Notes: generated from the sequence alone by a model not told the origin. Numbered from the stretch's first letter, positions 43,643 to 54,072 are shown. The stretch is 64,000 nucleotides of DNA from Kineococcus aurantiacus (GCF_013409345.1 NZ_JACCBB010000001.1:3782001-3846000); one strand, 5' to 3'. Made by a program: numbers and translations.

Positions 43643-45307
43643 GTGACTCCCGCCGAGCTCTCAGCTGCCCTGAGGGACGCCCTGACCGCCGCCGTCGCCG
43701 CCGGAGAGCTGTCCCTGGACCCCGCCGACGTGCCGGCCGAGGTCCGCGTGGAGCGCCCCAAGAACCGCGACCACGGCGACTGGGCGACCAGCGTGGCCCT
43801 CCAGCTGGCCAAGAAGGCCGGCGCGGCGCCCCGCGACGTGGCGACGGTCCTGCAGCGGCGCCTGGCCCAGGTCCCCGGCGTGAAGGCCGTCGACATCGCC
43901 GGGCCCGGGTTCCTCAACGTCACCCTCGACGCCGCCGCGGCGGGGGAGCTGGCGCACGCGATCGTCACCGCCGGCGCGGCCTACGGCACGGCCGCCGAGC
44001 TGAGCCGCGAGAAGGTCAACCTCGAGTTCGTCTCCGCGAACCCGACCGGCCCGATCCACCTCGGCGGCACCCGCTGGGCCGCCGTGGGCGACTCCCTGGC
44101 CCGCATCCTGCAGGCCTCCGGCGCCTCGGTCACCCGCGAGTACTACTTCAACGACCACGGCGGCCAGATCGACCGGTTCGCCCGGTCGCTGATGGCCCGC
44201 GCGAACGGCGAGCCCGCCCCCGAGGACGGGTACGGCGGGGACTACGTCACCGACATCGCCGAGCAGGTCGAGGCCCGCGTGCCCGACGTCCTGCAGCAGC
44301 CGCGCGAGGAGCAGCAGGAGACGTTCCGGCGCGAGGGCGTCGACCTGATGTTCGCCGAGATCAAGCAGAGCCTGTCCGAGTTCGGCGTCGAGTTCGACGT
44401 CTACTTCCACGAGGACTCCCTGCACGCCTCCGGCGCCGTCGAGCGCGCCGTGCAGAAGCTGCGCGACCTCGGCCGGATGTACACCGCCGACGGCGCGGAG
44501 TGGCTGCGCACGAGCGACTTCGGCGACGACAAGGACCGCGTCGTCCTCAAGAGCGACGGCACCGCGGCCTACATCTCCGGCGACATCGCCTACTACCTCG
44601 ACAAGCGCGAGCGCGGTTTCGACCGCTGCGTCTACATGCTGGGCGCCGACCACCACGGGTACGTCGGCCGGATGATGGCGCTGTGCGCCGCCTTCGGCGA
44701 CACCCCCGGGGTGAACCTGGAGATCCTCATCGGCCAGATGGTCAACCTCGTCAAGGACGGCGTCCCGGTCCGCATGAGCAAGCGGGCCGGCACGGTCGTG
44801 ACGATGGAGGACCTGGTGGGCGCCGTCGGCGTCGACGCGGCGCGGTACTCCCTGGTGCGCTCCAGCGTCGACTCCAGCATCGACGTCGACCTGGACCTGC
44901 TGACCCGGCGCAGCAACGACAACCCCGTCTTCTACGTGCAGTACGCCCACGCCCGCACGGCCAACGTCGGCGTCAACGCCGCCGCGGCCGGGGTGCGCCG
45001 CGAGGACGCCTTCGACCCGGCGCTGCTGACCGACGAGACCGAGTCGCTGCTGCTGGCCGCGCTCGCCGAGTTCCCCGGCGTCGTCAAGCGCGCCGGGGAG
45101 CTGCGCGAACCGCACCGGGTCGCGCGGTACCTGGAGGAGCTGGCGGGGCGGTTCCACAAGTTCTACGACGCCTGCCGGGTGACCCCCCGCGCCGGCGAGG
45201 AGGTCACCGACGTCCACCGGACGCGGTTGTGGCTCAACGACGCCACGCGGCAGGTGCTGGCCAACGGCCTGGGCCTGCTCGGCGTCTCGGCTCCGGAGCG
45301 GATGTAA
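43643..45307 (+). CDS. argS: Arginyl-tRNA synthetase
   Basis: This 554-residue class I synthetase charges tRNA-Arg. It has the N-terminal additional domain, the HIGH-region signature [20 protein letters not shown], and the KMSKS-region [16 protein letters not shown] anticodon-binding domain is C-terminal ([17 protein letters not shown]). GTG at 43643 lies 8 nt after TAGGCT (43629-43634). TTG at 43634 falls within the hexamer, so it is rejected as a start. lysA follows with no gap. A tRNA-Arg gene lies just upstream on the other strand. Confidence 0.97.
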   Translation: MTPAELSAALRDALTAAVAAGELSLDPADVPAEVRVERPKNRDHGDWATSVALQLAKKAGAAPRDVATVLQRRLAQVPGVKAVDIAGPGFLNVTLDAAAAGELAHAIVTAGAAYGTAAELSREKVNLEFVSANPTGPIHLGGTRWAAVGDSLARILQASGASVTREYYFNDHGGQIDRFARSLMARANGEPAPEDGYGGDYVTDIAEQVEARVPDVLQQPREEQQETFRREGVDLMFAEIKQSLSEFGVEFDVYFHEDSLHASGAVERAVQKLRDLGRMYTADGAEWLRTSDFGDDKDRVVLKSDGTAAYISGDIAYYLDKRERGFDRCVYMLGADHHGYVGRMMALCAAFGDTPGVNLEILIGQMVNLVKDGVPVRMSKRAGTVVTMEDLVGAVGVDAARYSLVRSSVDSSIDVDLDLLTRRSNDNPVFYVQYAHARTANVGVNAAAAGVRREDAFDPALLTDETESLLLAALAEFPGVVKRAGELREPHRVARYLEELAGRFHKFYDACRVTPRAGEEVTDVHRTRLWLNDATRQVLANGLGLLGVSAPERM

Positions 45308-46699
45308 GTGGCGGACATCGCGGTCGTGCCGGCGTGGCTCAAGCCCCCGGCCGACGTCAACGAGCTGCTGCCGCAGCTGTGGGCCCGCACCGTCCGGCGC
45401 GGGGACGGCGGGGCCCTGCAGGTCGGCGGGGTCGACGTCGCCGACCTCGCGCGCACCCACGGCACCCCGCTGTTCGTCGTCGACGAGCTGGACTTCCGCT
45501 CGCGCGCGGTGGCGTTCCGCAACGCCTTCGCCGACGCCTTCGCCGACCTGTGCGGCGGGGCGGACGTCTACTACGCGTCCAAGGCGTTCCTGGCCACGGG
45601 CGTGGCCCGCTGGATCGCCGAGGACGGCCTGCACCTGGACACCGCCTCCGGCGGTGAGCTGGAGCTGGGTCTGCGCGGCGGGGTGCTGCCGGGCCGGATC
45701 GCGCTGCACGGCAACAACAAGTCGCGCCGGGAGATCTCCACGGCCCTGGAGGCCGGCGTCGGCCGGATCGTCGTGGACTCCCTGGAGGAGATCGACGTCG
45801 TCGCCGACCTGGCCCGCGAGCGCGGGCTGGTCGCGCCCGTCATGCTGCGCGTCACCGTCGGCGTCGAGGCGCACACCCACCAGTACATCGCCACGGCCCA
45901 CGAGGACCAGAAGTTCGGGTTGTCGCTGACGAGCGGAGCCGCCGAGACCGCCGTGGCGCGGGTCCTGTCGCGCCCGGAGCTGCACCTGCTGGGCCTGCAC
46001 AGCCACATCGGCTCGCAGATCTTCGACCTCGGCGGTTTCGAGGTCTCGGCCCGCCGGCTGCTGGAGCTGCACCGCAAGGTCGAGCGCGAGCACGGCGTCG
46101 AGCTGCCCGAGATCGACCTCGGCGGCGGGTACGGCGTGGCCTACACCTCCGAGGACACCCCGCTGGCCCCGGTCGAGATCGCCGGCCGGCTCGCCGAGAT
46201 CGTGGCCCGCGAGTGCCTCGTGCAGGGCATCGCGGTCCCGCGGGTCTCGGTCGAGCCGGGGCGCGCGATCGCGGCCCCGAGCACCTTCACGCTCTACGAG
46301 GTCGGCACCACCAAGGTCGTCGACCTCGACGGCGGCGCGAACCGGCGCTACGTCTCGGTCGACGGCGGGATGAGCGACAACATCCGCACCGCCCTGTACG
46401 GCGCGGACTACTCCGCCACCATCGCCTCGCGCGCCTCCACCGCGCCGGGCGTGCTGTCCCGGGTCGTCGGCAAGCACTGCGAGAGCGGCGACGTGGTCGT
46501 GCGCGACGAGTTCCTGCCCGCCGACGCCGCGGCGGGGGACCTGCTCGCCGTCCCCGGCACGGGTGCCTACTGCCGCAGCATGGCCAGCAACTACAACCAG
46601 GTCCCGCGCCCGGCGGTGGTCTCGGTGCGCGACGGTGCCGCCCGGGTCCTCGTGCGCCGGGAGACGCCCGAGGACCTGCTGGCGCTGGACGCCGGCTGA
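45308..46699 (+). CDS. lysA: Diaminopimelate decarboxylase
   Basis: This 463-residue PLP enzyme makes lysine from meso-diaminopimelate. The PLP-binding Lys is in VYYASKAFL, the glycine-rich phosphate site is DLGGGYGVAYT, and the active-site Cys region is VVGKHCESGDVV. The His in GLHSHIGSQIFD is conserved. GTG at 45308 begins directly after the argS TAA, so the two genes are co-transcribed. This argS-lysA-hom-thrC-thrB order is typical of actinobacteria. Confidence 0.97.
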   Translation: MADIAVVPAWLKPPADVNELLPQLWARTVRRGDGGALQVGGVDVADLARTHGTPLFVVDELDFRSRAVAFRNAFADAFADLCGGADVYYASKAFLATGVARWIAEDGLHLDTASGGELELGLRGGVLPGRIALHGNNKSRREISTALEAGVGRIVVDSLEEIDVVADLARERGLVAPVMLRVTVGVEAHTHQYIATAHEDQKFGLSLTSGAAETAVARVLSRPELHLLGLHSHIGSQIFDLGGFEVSARRLLELHRKVEREHGVELPEIDLGGGYGVAYTSEDTPLAPVEIAGRLAEIVARECLVQGIAVPRVSVEPGRAIAAPSTFTLYEVGTTKVVDLDGGANRRYVSVDGGMSDNIRTALYGADYSATIASRASTAPGVLSRVVGKHCESGDVVVRDEFLPADAAAGDLLAVPGTGAYCRSMASNYNQVPRPAVVSVRDGAARVLVRRETPEDLLALDAG

Positions 46700-46781
46700 G
46701 GACGCCCGGTGGTCGGGGCGACCTGACGCGGGGTGAGAGGGTGGGGCGGATCGTGCAGGACGAACTGAGGGAGCGCAAGCG

Positions 46782-48080
46782 GTGGAGCCGGTGAAGGTCG
46801 CGCTGCTCGGGTGCGGTGTGGTGGGCGCCGAGGTCGCGCGCCTGCTGACGACGCAGGCCGACGACTTCGCGGCGCGCGTGGGCGCGCCGCTCGAGCTCGT
46901 CGGGATCGCGGTGCGCCGTCTGGGCCGCGACCGCGGGGCGGGCATCGACGCGTCGCTGTTCACGACCGACGCCGAGGAGCTGGTGACGCGCGCCGACGTC
47001 GTCATCGAGGTCATCGGCGGCATCGAGCCGGCCCGGTCCCTCGTCCTGCGCGCCGTCGAGCACGGCGCCTCGGTCGTCACCGCGAACAAGGCGCTGCTGG
47101 CCGCCGACGGCCCGGCGCTGTACGAGGCCGCGGCCAAGAACGGCGTCGACCTGTACTACGAGGCGTCCGTGGCCGGGGCCATCCCGCTGCTGCGCCCGCT
47201 GCGCGAGTCCCTCGTCGGCGACCGCGTCACGCGCGTGCTGGGCATCGTCAACGGGACGACGAACTACGTCCTGGACCAGATGCACACGACGGGCATGGGG
47301 TTCGCCGAGGCCGTCGAGCAGGCGCAGGCCCTCGGGTACGCCGAGGCCGACCCGACGGCGGACGTGGAGGGTTTCGACGCCGCCGCCAAGGCCGCGATCC
47401 TCGCCTCCCTCGCCTTCCACACCCGCGTCAGCCTCGACGACGTCCACCGCGAGGGCATCACCGAGGTCAGCGCGGCCGACGTGCGCGCCGCCGAGCTGCA
47501 GGGCTGCGTCGTGAAGCTGCTGGCGATCTGCGAGCGCGGCACCGACGCCGACGGCAACGAGGCCGTCTCGGTGCGGGTGCACCCGGCGATGCTGCCGCGC
47601 GAGCACCAGCTCGGCGGGGTCCGCGGGGCGTTCAACGCCGTGTACGTCGAGGCGGAGGCGGCCGGGCAGCTCATGTTCTACGGCCCCGGCGCGGGCGGGC
47701 GGCCCACGGCCAGCGCCGTGATGGGCGACGTCGTCGCCGTCGCGCGGCACAAGGTCGTCGGGGGCCGCGGGCCCGGGGAGTCGGCCTACGCGCAGCTGGC
47801 CGTGCAGCCCATGGCCGAGACGGTCACGCGGTACCACGTGCGCCTGGACGTGGCCGACAGGCCCGGCGTGCTGGCCCAGGTGGCCGGTGTCTTCGCCGCG
47901 CACGGCGTCTCCATCGAGGCCGTGCAGCAGCGTCAGGACGACGCGGGCCGCGCGGTCCTGGTCGTCGTGACCCACAGCGCCACCGACGCGGCGCTGTCGA
48001 CCACGGTCGACGAACTCGAACAGCTGGACATCGTGGACTCCGTGGCGGGCGTGCTGCGGGTCGAGGGGGGAGACGCCTGA
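46782..48080 (+). CDS. hom: Homoserine dehydrogenase with ACT domain
   Basis: This 432-residue enzyme reduces aspartate semialdehyde to homoserine. It has the Rossmann motif [15 protein letters not shown], the substrate region [14 protein letters not shown], and [30 protein letters not shown]-terminal ACT domain ([29 protein letters not shown]) probably gives threonine feedback inhibition. GTG at 46782 follows GGGAG. GTG at 46791 is an alternative. The stop overlaps thrC. Confidence 0.96.
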   Translation: MEPVKVALLGCGVVGAEVARLLTTQADDFAARVGAPLELVGIAVRRLGRDRGAGIDASLFTTDAEELVTRADVVIEVIGGIEPARSLVLRAVEHGASVVTANKALLAADGPALYEAAAKNGVDLYYEASVAGAIPLLRPLRESLVGDRVTRVLGIVNGTTNYVLDQMHTTGMGFAEAVEQAQALGYAEADPTADVEGFDAAAKAAILASLAFHTRVSLDDVHREGITEVSAADVRAAELQGCVVKLLAICERGTDADGNEAVSVRVHPAMLPREHQLGGVRGAFNAVYVEAEAAGQLMFYGPGAGGRPTASAVMGDVVAVARHKVVGGRGPGESAYAQLAVQPMAETVTRYHVRLDVADRPGVLAQVAGVFAAHGVSIEAVQQRQDDAGRAVLVVVTHSATDAALSTTVDELEQLDIVDSVAGVLRVEGGDA

Positions 48081-49156
48081 TGGCGCACGTGTGGCGGGGT
48101 CTCATCGAGGAGTACCGGGACCGGCTGCCCGTGACCGAGGCGACTCCGGTCGTCACCCTGGGCGAGGGCGGGACGCCGCTGGTCCCGGCGCGGCACCTGT
48201 CCGAGCTGGTGCGGGGCCGCGTCCTGATCAAGGTCGAGGGCTGCAACCCGACCGCGTCCTTCAAGGACCGCGGCATGACGATGGCCATGAGCAAGGCCAA
48301 GGAGCACGGCGCCGAGGTCGTCATCTGCGCCTCGACGGGCAACACGTCCGCCTCGGCCGCGGCCTACGCCACGGCCGCCGGCATCCGCTGCGCCGTCCTC
48401 GTGCCCGACGGCAAGATCGCCATGGGCAAGCTGTCCCAGGCCGTCGCCCACGGCGCGACGATCCTGCAGGTCGACGGCAACTTCGACGACTGCCTGAACC
48501 AGGCGCGCAAGCTCGCCGAGGCCTACCCCGTCGAGCTGGTCAACTCGGTCAACCCGTTCCGCATCGAGGGCCAGAAGACCGGCGCCTTCGAGGTCGTGGA
48601 CGTCCTCGGGGACGCCCCGGACATCCACGCGCTGCCCGTCGGCAACGCCGGCAACATCACGGCGTACTGGAAGGGCTACACCGAGTACGCGAAGGACGGG
48701 GTCGCCTCCCGCACGCCGAAGATGTGGGGCTTCCAGGCCGCCGGCGCGGCCCCCATCGTCAAGGGGCACCCCGTCGACCACCCCGAGACGATCGCCACGG
48801 CGATCCGCATCGGCCACCCCGCCTCGTGGACCGGGGCCACCACGGCCCGCGACGACTCCGGCGGCCGCATCGACGCCGTCACCGACGAGCAGATCCTCGC
48901 CGCGCACCGCTGGCTGTCGGCCCGCGAGGGCGTCTTCGTCGAGCCCGCCTCCGCCGCGGGGGTGGCCGGTCTGCTCGCCGCCGCGGAGGCCGGTGAGGTC
49001 GAGCCGGGTCAGACCATCGTCATCACGGTCACCGGGCACGGGCTCAAGGACCCGCAGTGGGCCCTGGAGCTGGCCGGGGGCTCCGGCGCGGTCGAGCCGG
49101 TGCGCGTGCAGCCGGACGCGGTGACCATCGCCCGGGCCATCGGCCTGGACGTCTGA
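48080..49156 (+). CDS. thrC: Threonine synthase
   Basis: This 358-residue PLP enzyme converts phosphohomoserine to threonine. The PLP Lys is in [11 protein letters not shown], and the phosphate-binding loop is in [16 protein letters not shown] at 48080 shares its A with the hom stop (TGATG). It ends 5 nt before thrB, so hom-thrC-thrB form one coupled unit. Confidence 0.97.
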   Translation: MAHVWRGLIEEYRDRLPVTEATPVVTLGEGGTPLVPARHLSELVRGRVLIKVEGCNPTASFKDRGMTMAMSKAKEHGAEVVICASTGNTSASAAAYATAAGIRCAVLVPDGKIAMGKLSQAVAHGATILQVDGNFDDCLNQARKLAEAYPVELVNSVNPFRIEGQKTGAFEVVDVLGDAPDIHALPVGNAGNITAYWKGYTEYAKDGVASRTPKMWGFQAAGAAPIVKGHPVDHPETIATAIRIGHPASWTGATTARDDSGGRIDAVTDEQILAAHRWLSAREGVFVEPASAAGVAGLLAAAEAGEVEPGQTIVITVTGHGLKDPQWALELAGGSGAVEPVRVQPDAVTIARAIGLDV

Positions 49157-49161
49157 GTCGC

Positions 49162-50160
49162 GTGTCCGACTCCGCACGGCCCGTGGTCAGCGTCCCCACC
49201 CGGCCCCGGGTCCTCGCGCCGCTGCCGGTGGGGACGGCCGTGACCGTCCGCGTCCCGGCGACCAGCGCGAACCTCGGCCCGGGGTTCGACGCCTTCGGGC
49301 TGGCGCTGGACCTGTGCGACGAGGTCCGCGCCGAGGTGAGCGCCGGGGGGCTGGCCGTGCGCGTGCGGGGGCAGGGCGAGGGGGCCGTGCCGACCGACGA
49401 GCGGCACCTCGTCGTGCGGGTCCTGCGCGAGGAGCTGGCCGCGGCCGGGTACACCTCGGCCGGGCTGGACCTGCTGTGCCGCAACGTCATCCCGCACGGC
49501 CGGGGTCTGGGGTCGTCCGCCTCGGCGATCGTGGCGGGCCTGGCCGCGGCCCGGGCCCTGCTGCTGGCGGCCGGGGTCGTGACCGAGACCGAGCAGGACA
49601 CCCGGGCCCGCGTCCTGCTCGAGGCCTCCCGGCGCGAGGGGCACCCGGACAACGCCGCGCCCGCCGTGCACGGCGGGTTCACCATCGCCTGGACGCGCGG
49701 TGAGGACCCCACGCACCCCGACGCCGTGCGGTCCGTCCGCCTCGACGTGCACCCCGACGTCCGCGCCGTGGTGTGCGTGCCGGCCGAGGAGCTCGCGACG
49801 TCGCGGGCCCGGGCCCTGCTGCCCGCGACGGTGCCGCACGGGGACGCCGCGCTGACCGCAGGCCGCGCCGGGCTGCTCGTGCACGCCCTGACCGCGGACC
49901 CGTCGCTGCTGCTGGACGCCACCGAGGAACGGCTGCACCAGGCCCAGCGCGCACCGGCCATGCCGCGGTCGGCGCAGCTGCTCGAGGCGCTGCGCGAGGC
50001 CGGGCTGGCGGCCGTCGTCTCCGGGGCCGGGCCCAGCGTGCTCGTGCTGACCGGGGCGGCCGGGGTGCCGCGGGTCCGCTCGGTCGCCGGGGCGCACGGG
50101 GCGTGGGACGTCCACGACCTGCCCGTGCACCCGAGCGGCGTCTCCTGGCGGGTCGGGTAG
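49162..50160 (+). CDS. thrB: Homoserine kinase
   Basis: This 332-residue GHMP kinase phosphorylates homoserine. It has the N-terminal VRVPATSANLGPGFDAFGLALDL, the ATP loop VIPHGRGLGSSASAIVAGL, and the C-terminal VSGAGPSVLVL. A 20-residue N-terminal extension precedes the usual start region. GTG at 49162 lies 5 nt after thrC. A hairpin 18 nt downstream ends the threonine unit. Confidence 0.96.
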   Translation: MSDSARPVVSVPTRPRVLAPLPVGTAVTVRVPATSANLGPGFDAFGLALDLCDEVRAEVSAGGLAVRVRGQGEGAVPTDERHLVVRVLREELAAAGYTSAGLDLLCRNVIPHGRGLGSSASAIVAGLAAARALLLAAGVVTETEQDTRARVLLEASRREGHPDNAAPAVHGGFTIAWTRGEDPTHPDAVRSVRLDVHPDVRAVVCVPAEELATSRARALLPATVPHGDAALTAGRAGLLVHALTADPSLLLDATEERLHQAQRAPAMPRSAQLLEALREAGLAAVVSGAGPSVLVLTGAAGVPRVRSVAGAHGAWDVHDLPVHPSGVSWRVG

Positions 50161-50491
50161 CCCTCCCGGTGGTGGGCCGCGGCGCGACGCGCCGCGCGTC
50201 CGAACGGGGGACGGGGAAGGACAGCGGGCCCCCGGGTGTTAGCATCGTCATCAGCACTCACGGCGGGACCGTTTTCGGCGGACGCTGGTCGGAGAACAAC
50301 TGCTCGCAGGACCGTCTTCCTGCAGCGCCCGTCCCCCCGCTCCCGGGTGCGTGTCCACGTTCTCGCCGCGTCTCTGCGCGCGGCCGTGGATTCCCGATTC
50401 CTGCCCGATCGGGCAGTCAACGCGACACCCCCGGACCCGACGAAGCGCCGGGTCCGCCGGTCCGTCGCTCCGACGAGGGGGAAGGACCTTC
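50161..50491 (+). promoter_or_regulatory. rho promoter and long leader region
   Basis: This 331-nt gap has no convincing gene. It holds the thrB hairpin, a TAGCAT -10 hexamer at 50240-50245, and a leader of about 240 nt. The leader contains a perfect 16-bp palindrome (CTGCCCGATCGGGCAG, 50401-50416). A GTG at 50351 is in frame with rho and could add 47 residues. rho is autoregulated through its leader in other bacteria, so this is a likely control region. Confidence 0.6.
50178..50196 (+). terminator. Hairpin after thrB
   Basis: CGCGGCGC and GCGCCGCG form an 8-bp stem with loop GAC, 18 nt after the thrB stop. It is a possible terminator separating the threonine genes from rho; no U-tract follows. 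Confidence 0.55.
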
Positions 50492-52573
50492 GTGACCGAC
50501 ACCACCGACATCGCTGCCACCGACGCTGCGACCGCCGAGGCGCCCGCGCGCCGGACGGGGAGCCTGTCCGCGCTGCGCCTGCCGCAGCTGCAGGCGCTCG
50601 CGACCGAGCTCGGCATCTCCGGCACCGGCCGCATGCGCAAGGTGGACCTGCTCGCCGCCATCCGCGAGCACCAGTCCGGCGCGCCGCAGCGCAGCGCGCG
50701 CCCCGAGCCCGCCGCCGACGGCGCGGCCGCGGCTCCCGCCCAGACCCCGGCTCAGGCCCCGAGCCCCGTCGCCGAGCAGGCCCCGGTGCAGGAGCCGGTG
50801 CAGGAGCAGGCCCCCGCCCAGGCGGCGCCCGCGACCCGCACCCGGTCGCGCCGCGCCGGCGCCCCCGCCGGTGCCCCGCCGGTCACCGAGCAGGCCCCCA
50901 CCCTCGAGGTCCCGGTCGTGGAGCCGGTGCGCACCCCGCAGCAGCGTCCCGAGCCGACGCTCGACGACTTCACCGGCGGCCGGGCCGACCGTCCCGAGCG
51001 CTCGGAGCGCCAGGAACGTCAGGAGCGCTCGGAGGACGGCTCCCCGCGCCTGTCGCGCCGCGAGCGCGCCCGTCGCGACCGCGTCCGCGAGCCCGACCAG
51101 CAGGTCGAGCTGCCCAACATGCCGCGCCGGGACCGCACCGACGGTGCCGCCGACGGTGAGCAGCGGACCGAGGCCCGCGGCGAGGGCCGTGGCGAGGCCC
51201 GCGGTGAGAACCGTGGCGAGGCTCGCGGTGAGGGTCGTGGCGAGGGCCGCCGGCAGGAGCAGCGCTCCGAGGAGCGCCCGCAGGCCGCCCAGCACACCGG
51301 CCCGTCCGACGACTTCGACGGCGAGGGCCGCCGCGGGCGGCGCAACCGCTACCGCGACCGCAAGGGCCGTCGCGGCGGCCGCGAGGGCGGCGGCGCCCCC
51401 GAGGTCGACGAGCAGATCAACGAGGACGACGTCCTGCTGCCCGTCGCGGGCATCCTCGACGTCCTCGACAACTACGCCTTCATCCGGACCTCGGGCTACC
51501 TCGCCGGCGCCAACGACGTGTACGTCTCCCTGGGCCAGGTGAAGAAGAACAACCTGCGCCCCGGCGACGCCGTCACCGGCGCCGTCCGCCAGCCGCGCGA
51601 GGGCGAGCAGACCGGTCAGCGCGCGAAGTTCAACGCGCTGGTCCGCGTCGACACCGTCAACGGCGCCGCGCCCGAGCAGGCCCGGCACCGGCCGGAGTTC
51701 ACCAAGCTCACGCCGCTGTACCCGCAGGAGCGCCTGCGGCTGGAGACCGAGCCCAACGTCCTGACCACGCGCATCATCGACCTGATGTCGCCGCTGGGGA
51801 AGGGGCAGCGCGGGCTCATCGTCGCCCCGCCGAAGGCCGGCAAGACGATGGTCATGCAGGCCATCGCCAACGCCATCACGACGAACAACCCCGAGTGCCA
51901 CCTCATGGTCGTGCTCGTGGACGAGCGTCCCGAAGAGGTCACCGACATGCAGCGGACGATCAAGGGTGAGGTCATCGCCTCCACCTTCGACCGTCCCGCC
52001 TCCGACCACACCGCGGTCGCCGAGCTCGCCATCGAACGGGCCAAGCGCCTCGTGGAGCTCGGCAACGACGTCGTCGTGCTGCTGGACTCCCTGACCCGCC
52101 TGTCGCGCGCCTACAACATCTCGGCGCCGGCCAGCGGCCGCATCCTGTCCGGTGGTGTCGACGCCTCGGCGCTGTACCCGCCGAAGCGCTTCTTCGGCGC
52201 GGCCCGCAACGTGGAGAACGGCGGCTCGCTGACGATCCTGGCCTCGGCCCTCGTCGAGACCGGCTCCAAGGCCGACGAGGTCATCTTCGAGGAGTTCAAG
52301 GGCACCGGGAACATGGAGGTCCGCCTGTCGCGCCAGCTGGCCGACAAGCGCATCTTCCCCGCCGTCGACGTCCCGGCCTCCGGCACGCGGCGCGAGGAGA
52401 TCCTCATGTCCCGCGAGGAGCTGCAGACGGTCTGGAAGCTGCGCCGCGTGGTCACCGCGCTCGACGCGCAGGCCTCCATCGAGCTGCTGCTGGACCGCCT
52501 CAAGAAGACCCGCAGCAACCTCGAGTTCCTGCACCAGGTGCAGACCTCGACGCCGCTGGTCCAGAAGGACTGA
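50492..52573 (+). CDS. rho: Transcription termination factor Rho
   Basis: This 693-residue RNA helicase ends transcription. It has a SAP-like Rho_N segment (SALRLPQLQALATELGISGTGRMRKVDLLAAI), then an actinobacterial insertion of about 220 residues rich in Ala/Pro and Arg/Glu/Gly. The RNA-binding cold-shock-like domain follows (GILDVLDNYAFIRTSGY), then the ATPase core: Walker A APPKAGKTM, Walker B VVVLLDSLTRLSRAYN, and Q-loop/R-loop LSGGVDASAL. The insert includes three 24-nt tandem repeats. GTG at 50492 has GGGGGAAGGA upstream. Confidence 0.97.
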   Translation: MTDTTDIAATDAATAEAPARRTGSLSALRLPQLQALATELGISGTGRMRKVDLLAAIREHQSGAPQRSARPEPAADGAAAAPAQTPAQAPSPVAEQAPVQEPVQEQAPAQAAPATRTRSRRAGAPAGAPPVTEQAPTLEVPVVEPVRTPQQRPEPTLDDFTGGRADRPERSERQERQERSEDGSPRLSRRERARRDRVREPDQQVELPNMPRRDRTDGAADGEQRTEARGEGRGEARGENRGEARGEGRGEGRRQEQRSEERPQAAQHTGPSDDFDGEGRRGRRNRYRDRKGRRGGREGGGAPEVDEQINEDDVLLPVAGILDVLDNYAFIRTSGYLAGANDVYVSLGQVKKNNLRPGDAVTGAVRQPREGEQTGQRAKFNALVRVDTVNGAAPEQARHRPEFTKLTPLYPQERLRLETEPNVLTTRIIDLMSPLGKGQRGLIVAPPKAGKTMVMQAIANAITTNNPECHLMVVLVDERPEEVTDMQRTIKGEVIASTFDRPASDHTAVAELAIERAKRLVELGNDVVVLLDSLTRLSRAYNISAPASGRILSGGVDASALYPPKRFFGAARNVENGGSLTILASALVETGSKADEVIFEEFKGTGNMEVRLSRQLADKRIFPAVDVPASGTRREEILMSREELQTVWKLRRVVTALDAQASIELLLDRLKKTRSNLEFLHQVQTSTPLVQKD
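51173..51244 (+). repeat. Three 24-nt tandem repeats in the rho insertion domain
   Basis: Units at 51173, 51197 and 51221 each encode ARGExRGE (x is G, N, G). Differences are mostly synonymous, so the repeats are maintained as protein sequence. They lie in the RNA-binding, disordered insert of Rho. Confidence 0.9.
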
Positions 52574-52575
52574 CG

Positions 52576-52601
52576 GGAATCCCCCGCGGGGTCGCCGGGT
52601 T
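52576..52601 (+). promoter_or_regulatory. SigR-type promoter of rpmE
   Basis: GGAAT (52576-52580, preceded by G) and GTT (52599-52601) are spaced by exactly 18 nt. The element starts 3 nt after the rho stop and 105 nt before the rpmE ATG. rpmE is a known SigR target in Streptomyces, which supports the assignment. Confidence 0.85.
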
Positions 52602-52614
52602 CCACCACCCGGCG
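52593..52614 (+). terminator. Hairpin after rho
   Basis: CGCCGGGT and ACCCGGCG form an 8-bp stem with a 6-nt loop, 19 nt after the rho stop. It overlaps the SigR-type promoter of rpmE, so upstream transcription could end where SigR-driven transcription begins. Confidence 0.55.
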
Positions 52615-52705
52615 GCTCCTGTGGGAGACTGCTTCGACCGCAGGTACCGGCTCACGCCCGCTCGCAGGCGACCCGGTGCCGACTGAGCGCTATGAGGAGA
52701 TCACC

Positions 52706-52921
52706 ATGAAGGCCGGAATCCACCCGGAGTACGTCGAGACCCAGGTCGTCTGCACCTGCGGCAACACGTTCACCACCCGCAGCACCGAGACGTCGGGCGA
52801 GATGCGCGCCGACGTGTGCAGCGCCTGCCACCCGTTCTACACGGGCAAGCAGAAGATCCTGGACACCGGTGGCCGCGTCGCCCGCTTCCAGCAGCGCTAC
52901 GGCAAGAAGACCGCCAAGTAG
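52706..52921 (+). CDS. rpmE: Ribosomal protein bL31 (zinc-binding form)
   Basis: This 71-residue large-subunit protein starts MKAGIHPEY and keeps the zinc ligands: CTC near residues 16-18 and CSAC near 37-40. It is therefore the C+ form that stores zinc. ATG at 52706 has GAGGAG 7 nt upstream. A SigR-type promoter lies 105 nt before it, linking its synthesis to thiol or zinc stress. A long hairpin follows the stop. Confidence 0.97.
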   Translation: MKAGIHPEYVETQVVCTCGNTFTTRSTETSGEMRADVCSACHPFYTGKQKILDTGGRVARFQQRYGKKTAK

Positions 52922-52930
52922 TCGCCCCGC

Positions 52931-52974
52931 AGCGCCGGTCCCGCCACCCCCGAAGGGGTGGCGGGGCCGGCGCT
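52931..52974 (+). terminator. rpmE terminator
   Basis: A 20-bp stem with one G-U pair and a CGAA tetraloop begins 9 nt after the rpmE stop. It separates rpmE from prfA. No U-tract follows. Confidence 0.8.
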
Positions 52975-53010
52975 GTCGCGTTCTGAGCCCTGCGTCCCCG
53001 GGAGTCCACC

Positions 53011-54072
53011 GTGTTCGAAGCCGTCCAGCCGCTGCTCGACGAGCACGCCGAGCTCGAGCGCCGGCTGGGTGACCCCGCCGTCCACGCCGACCAGGGCCTG
53101 GCCCGCAGCCTGGGCCGGCGGTACGCCGAGCTGGGGCAGGTCGTCGAGGCGTACTCCGCCTGGCGCGCGGCCACCGACGACGCCGGGGCGGCCCGCGAGC
53201 TGGCGGCCGAGGACGCCGGGTTCGCCGCCGAGCTGCCCGCGCTGGAGCAGGCCGTCACCGAGGCCGGCGAGCGCCTGCGCCGCGTCCTGCTGCCGCGCGA
53301 CCCCGACGACTCCCGCGACGTGATCCTGGAGATCAAGGCGGGGGAGGGCGGGGAGGAGTCCGCGCTGTTCGCCGGGGACCTGCTGCGCATGTACCTGCGG
53401 TACGCCGAGCGCCACGGCTGGGCCACCGAGCTGATCGACTCCACCCCCAGCGACCTGGGCGGCTACAAGGACGTCTCGGTGGCGGTCAAGACGCGCGGCA
53501 GCACCGCCGACGGCGTCTGGCACCGGCTGAAGTACGAGGGGGGCGTGCACCGCGTGCAGCGCGTCCCCGTCACCGAGTCCCAGGGGCGCGTGCACACCTC
53601 CGCCGTCGGGGTGCTCGTCATGCCCGAGGCCGAGGAGGTCGAGGTCGCGATCGACCCGAACGACCTGCGCATCGACGTCTTCCGCTCCTCCGGCCCCGGG
53701 GGCCAGAGCGTCAACACGACCGACTCGGCCGTGCGCATCACCCACCTGCCCACGGGCATCGTCGCCAGCTGCCAGAACGAGAAGTCGCAGCTGCAGAACA
53801 AGGAGCAGGCGCTGCGGATCCTGCGGGCCCGGCTGCACGCCGTGGCCCAGGAGGCCGCCGACGCCCAGGCCTCCGCCGCGCGCCGCTCCCAGGTGCGCAC
53901 GGTCGACCGGTCCGAGCGCATCCGCACCTACAACTACGGCGAGAACCGCATCGCCGACCACCGCACGGGCTTCAAGGCGTACAACCTCGACACCGTCCTG
54001 GACGGCGACCTCGACCCCGTCATCCAGTCGGCGATCGACGCCGACGAGGCGGCGCAGCTCGCGGCGTCCTGA
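53011..54072 (+). CDS. prfA: Peptide chain release factor 1
   Basis: This 353-residue factor terminates translation at UAA and UAG. The codon-recognition tripeptide is PVT ([15 protein letters not shown], the RF1 type) and the catalytic motif is GGQ ([16 protein letters not shown]). GTG at 53011 follows GGGAG. The methyltransferase for its GGQ glutamine, prmC, is the next gene. Confidence 0.97.
   Translation: MFEAVQPLLDEHAELERRLGDPAVHADQGLARSLGRRYAELGQVVEAYSAWRAATDDAGAARELAAEDAGFAAELPALEQAVTEAGERLRRVLLPRDPDDSRDVILEIKAGEGGEESALFAGDLLRMYLRYAERHGWATELIDSTPSDLGGYKDVSVAVKTRGSTADGVWHRLKYEGGVHRVQRVPVTESQGRVHTSAVGVLVMPEAEEVEVAIDPNDLRIDVFRSSGPGGQSVNTTDSAVRITHLPTGIVASCQNEKSQLQNKEQALRILRARLHAVAQEAADAQASAARRSQVRTVDRSERIRTYNYGENRIADHRTGFKAYNLDTVLDGDLDPVIQSAIDADEAAQLAAS

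Noticed and set aside
50351-50491. Rho starting at GTG 50351 as the main form
   Set aside because: The added 47 residues look like translated leader, and GTG 50492 has a good ribosome binding site. It is kept only as a possibility in the leader entry.
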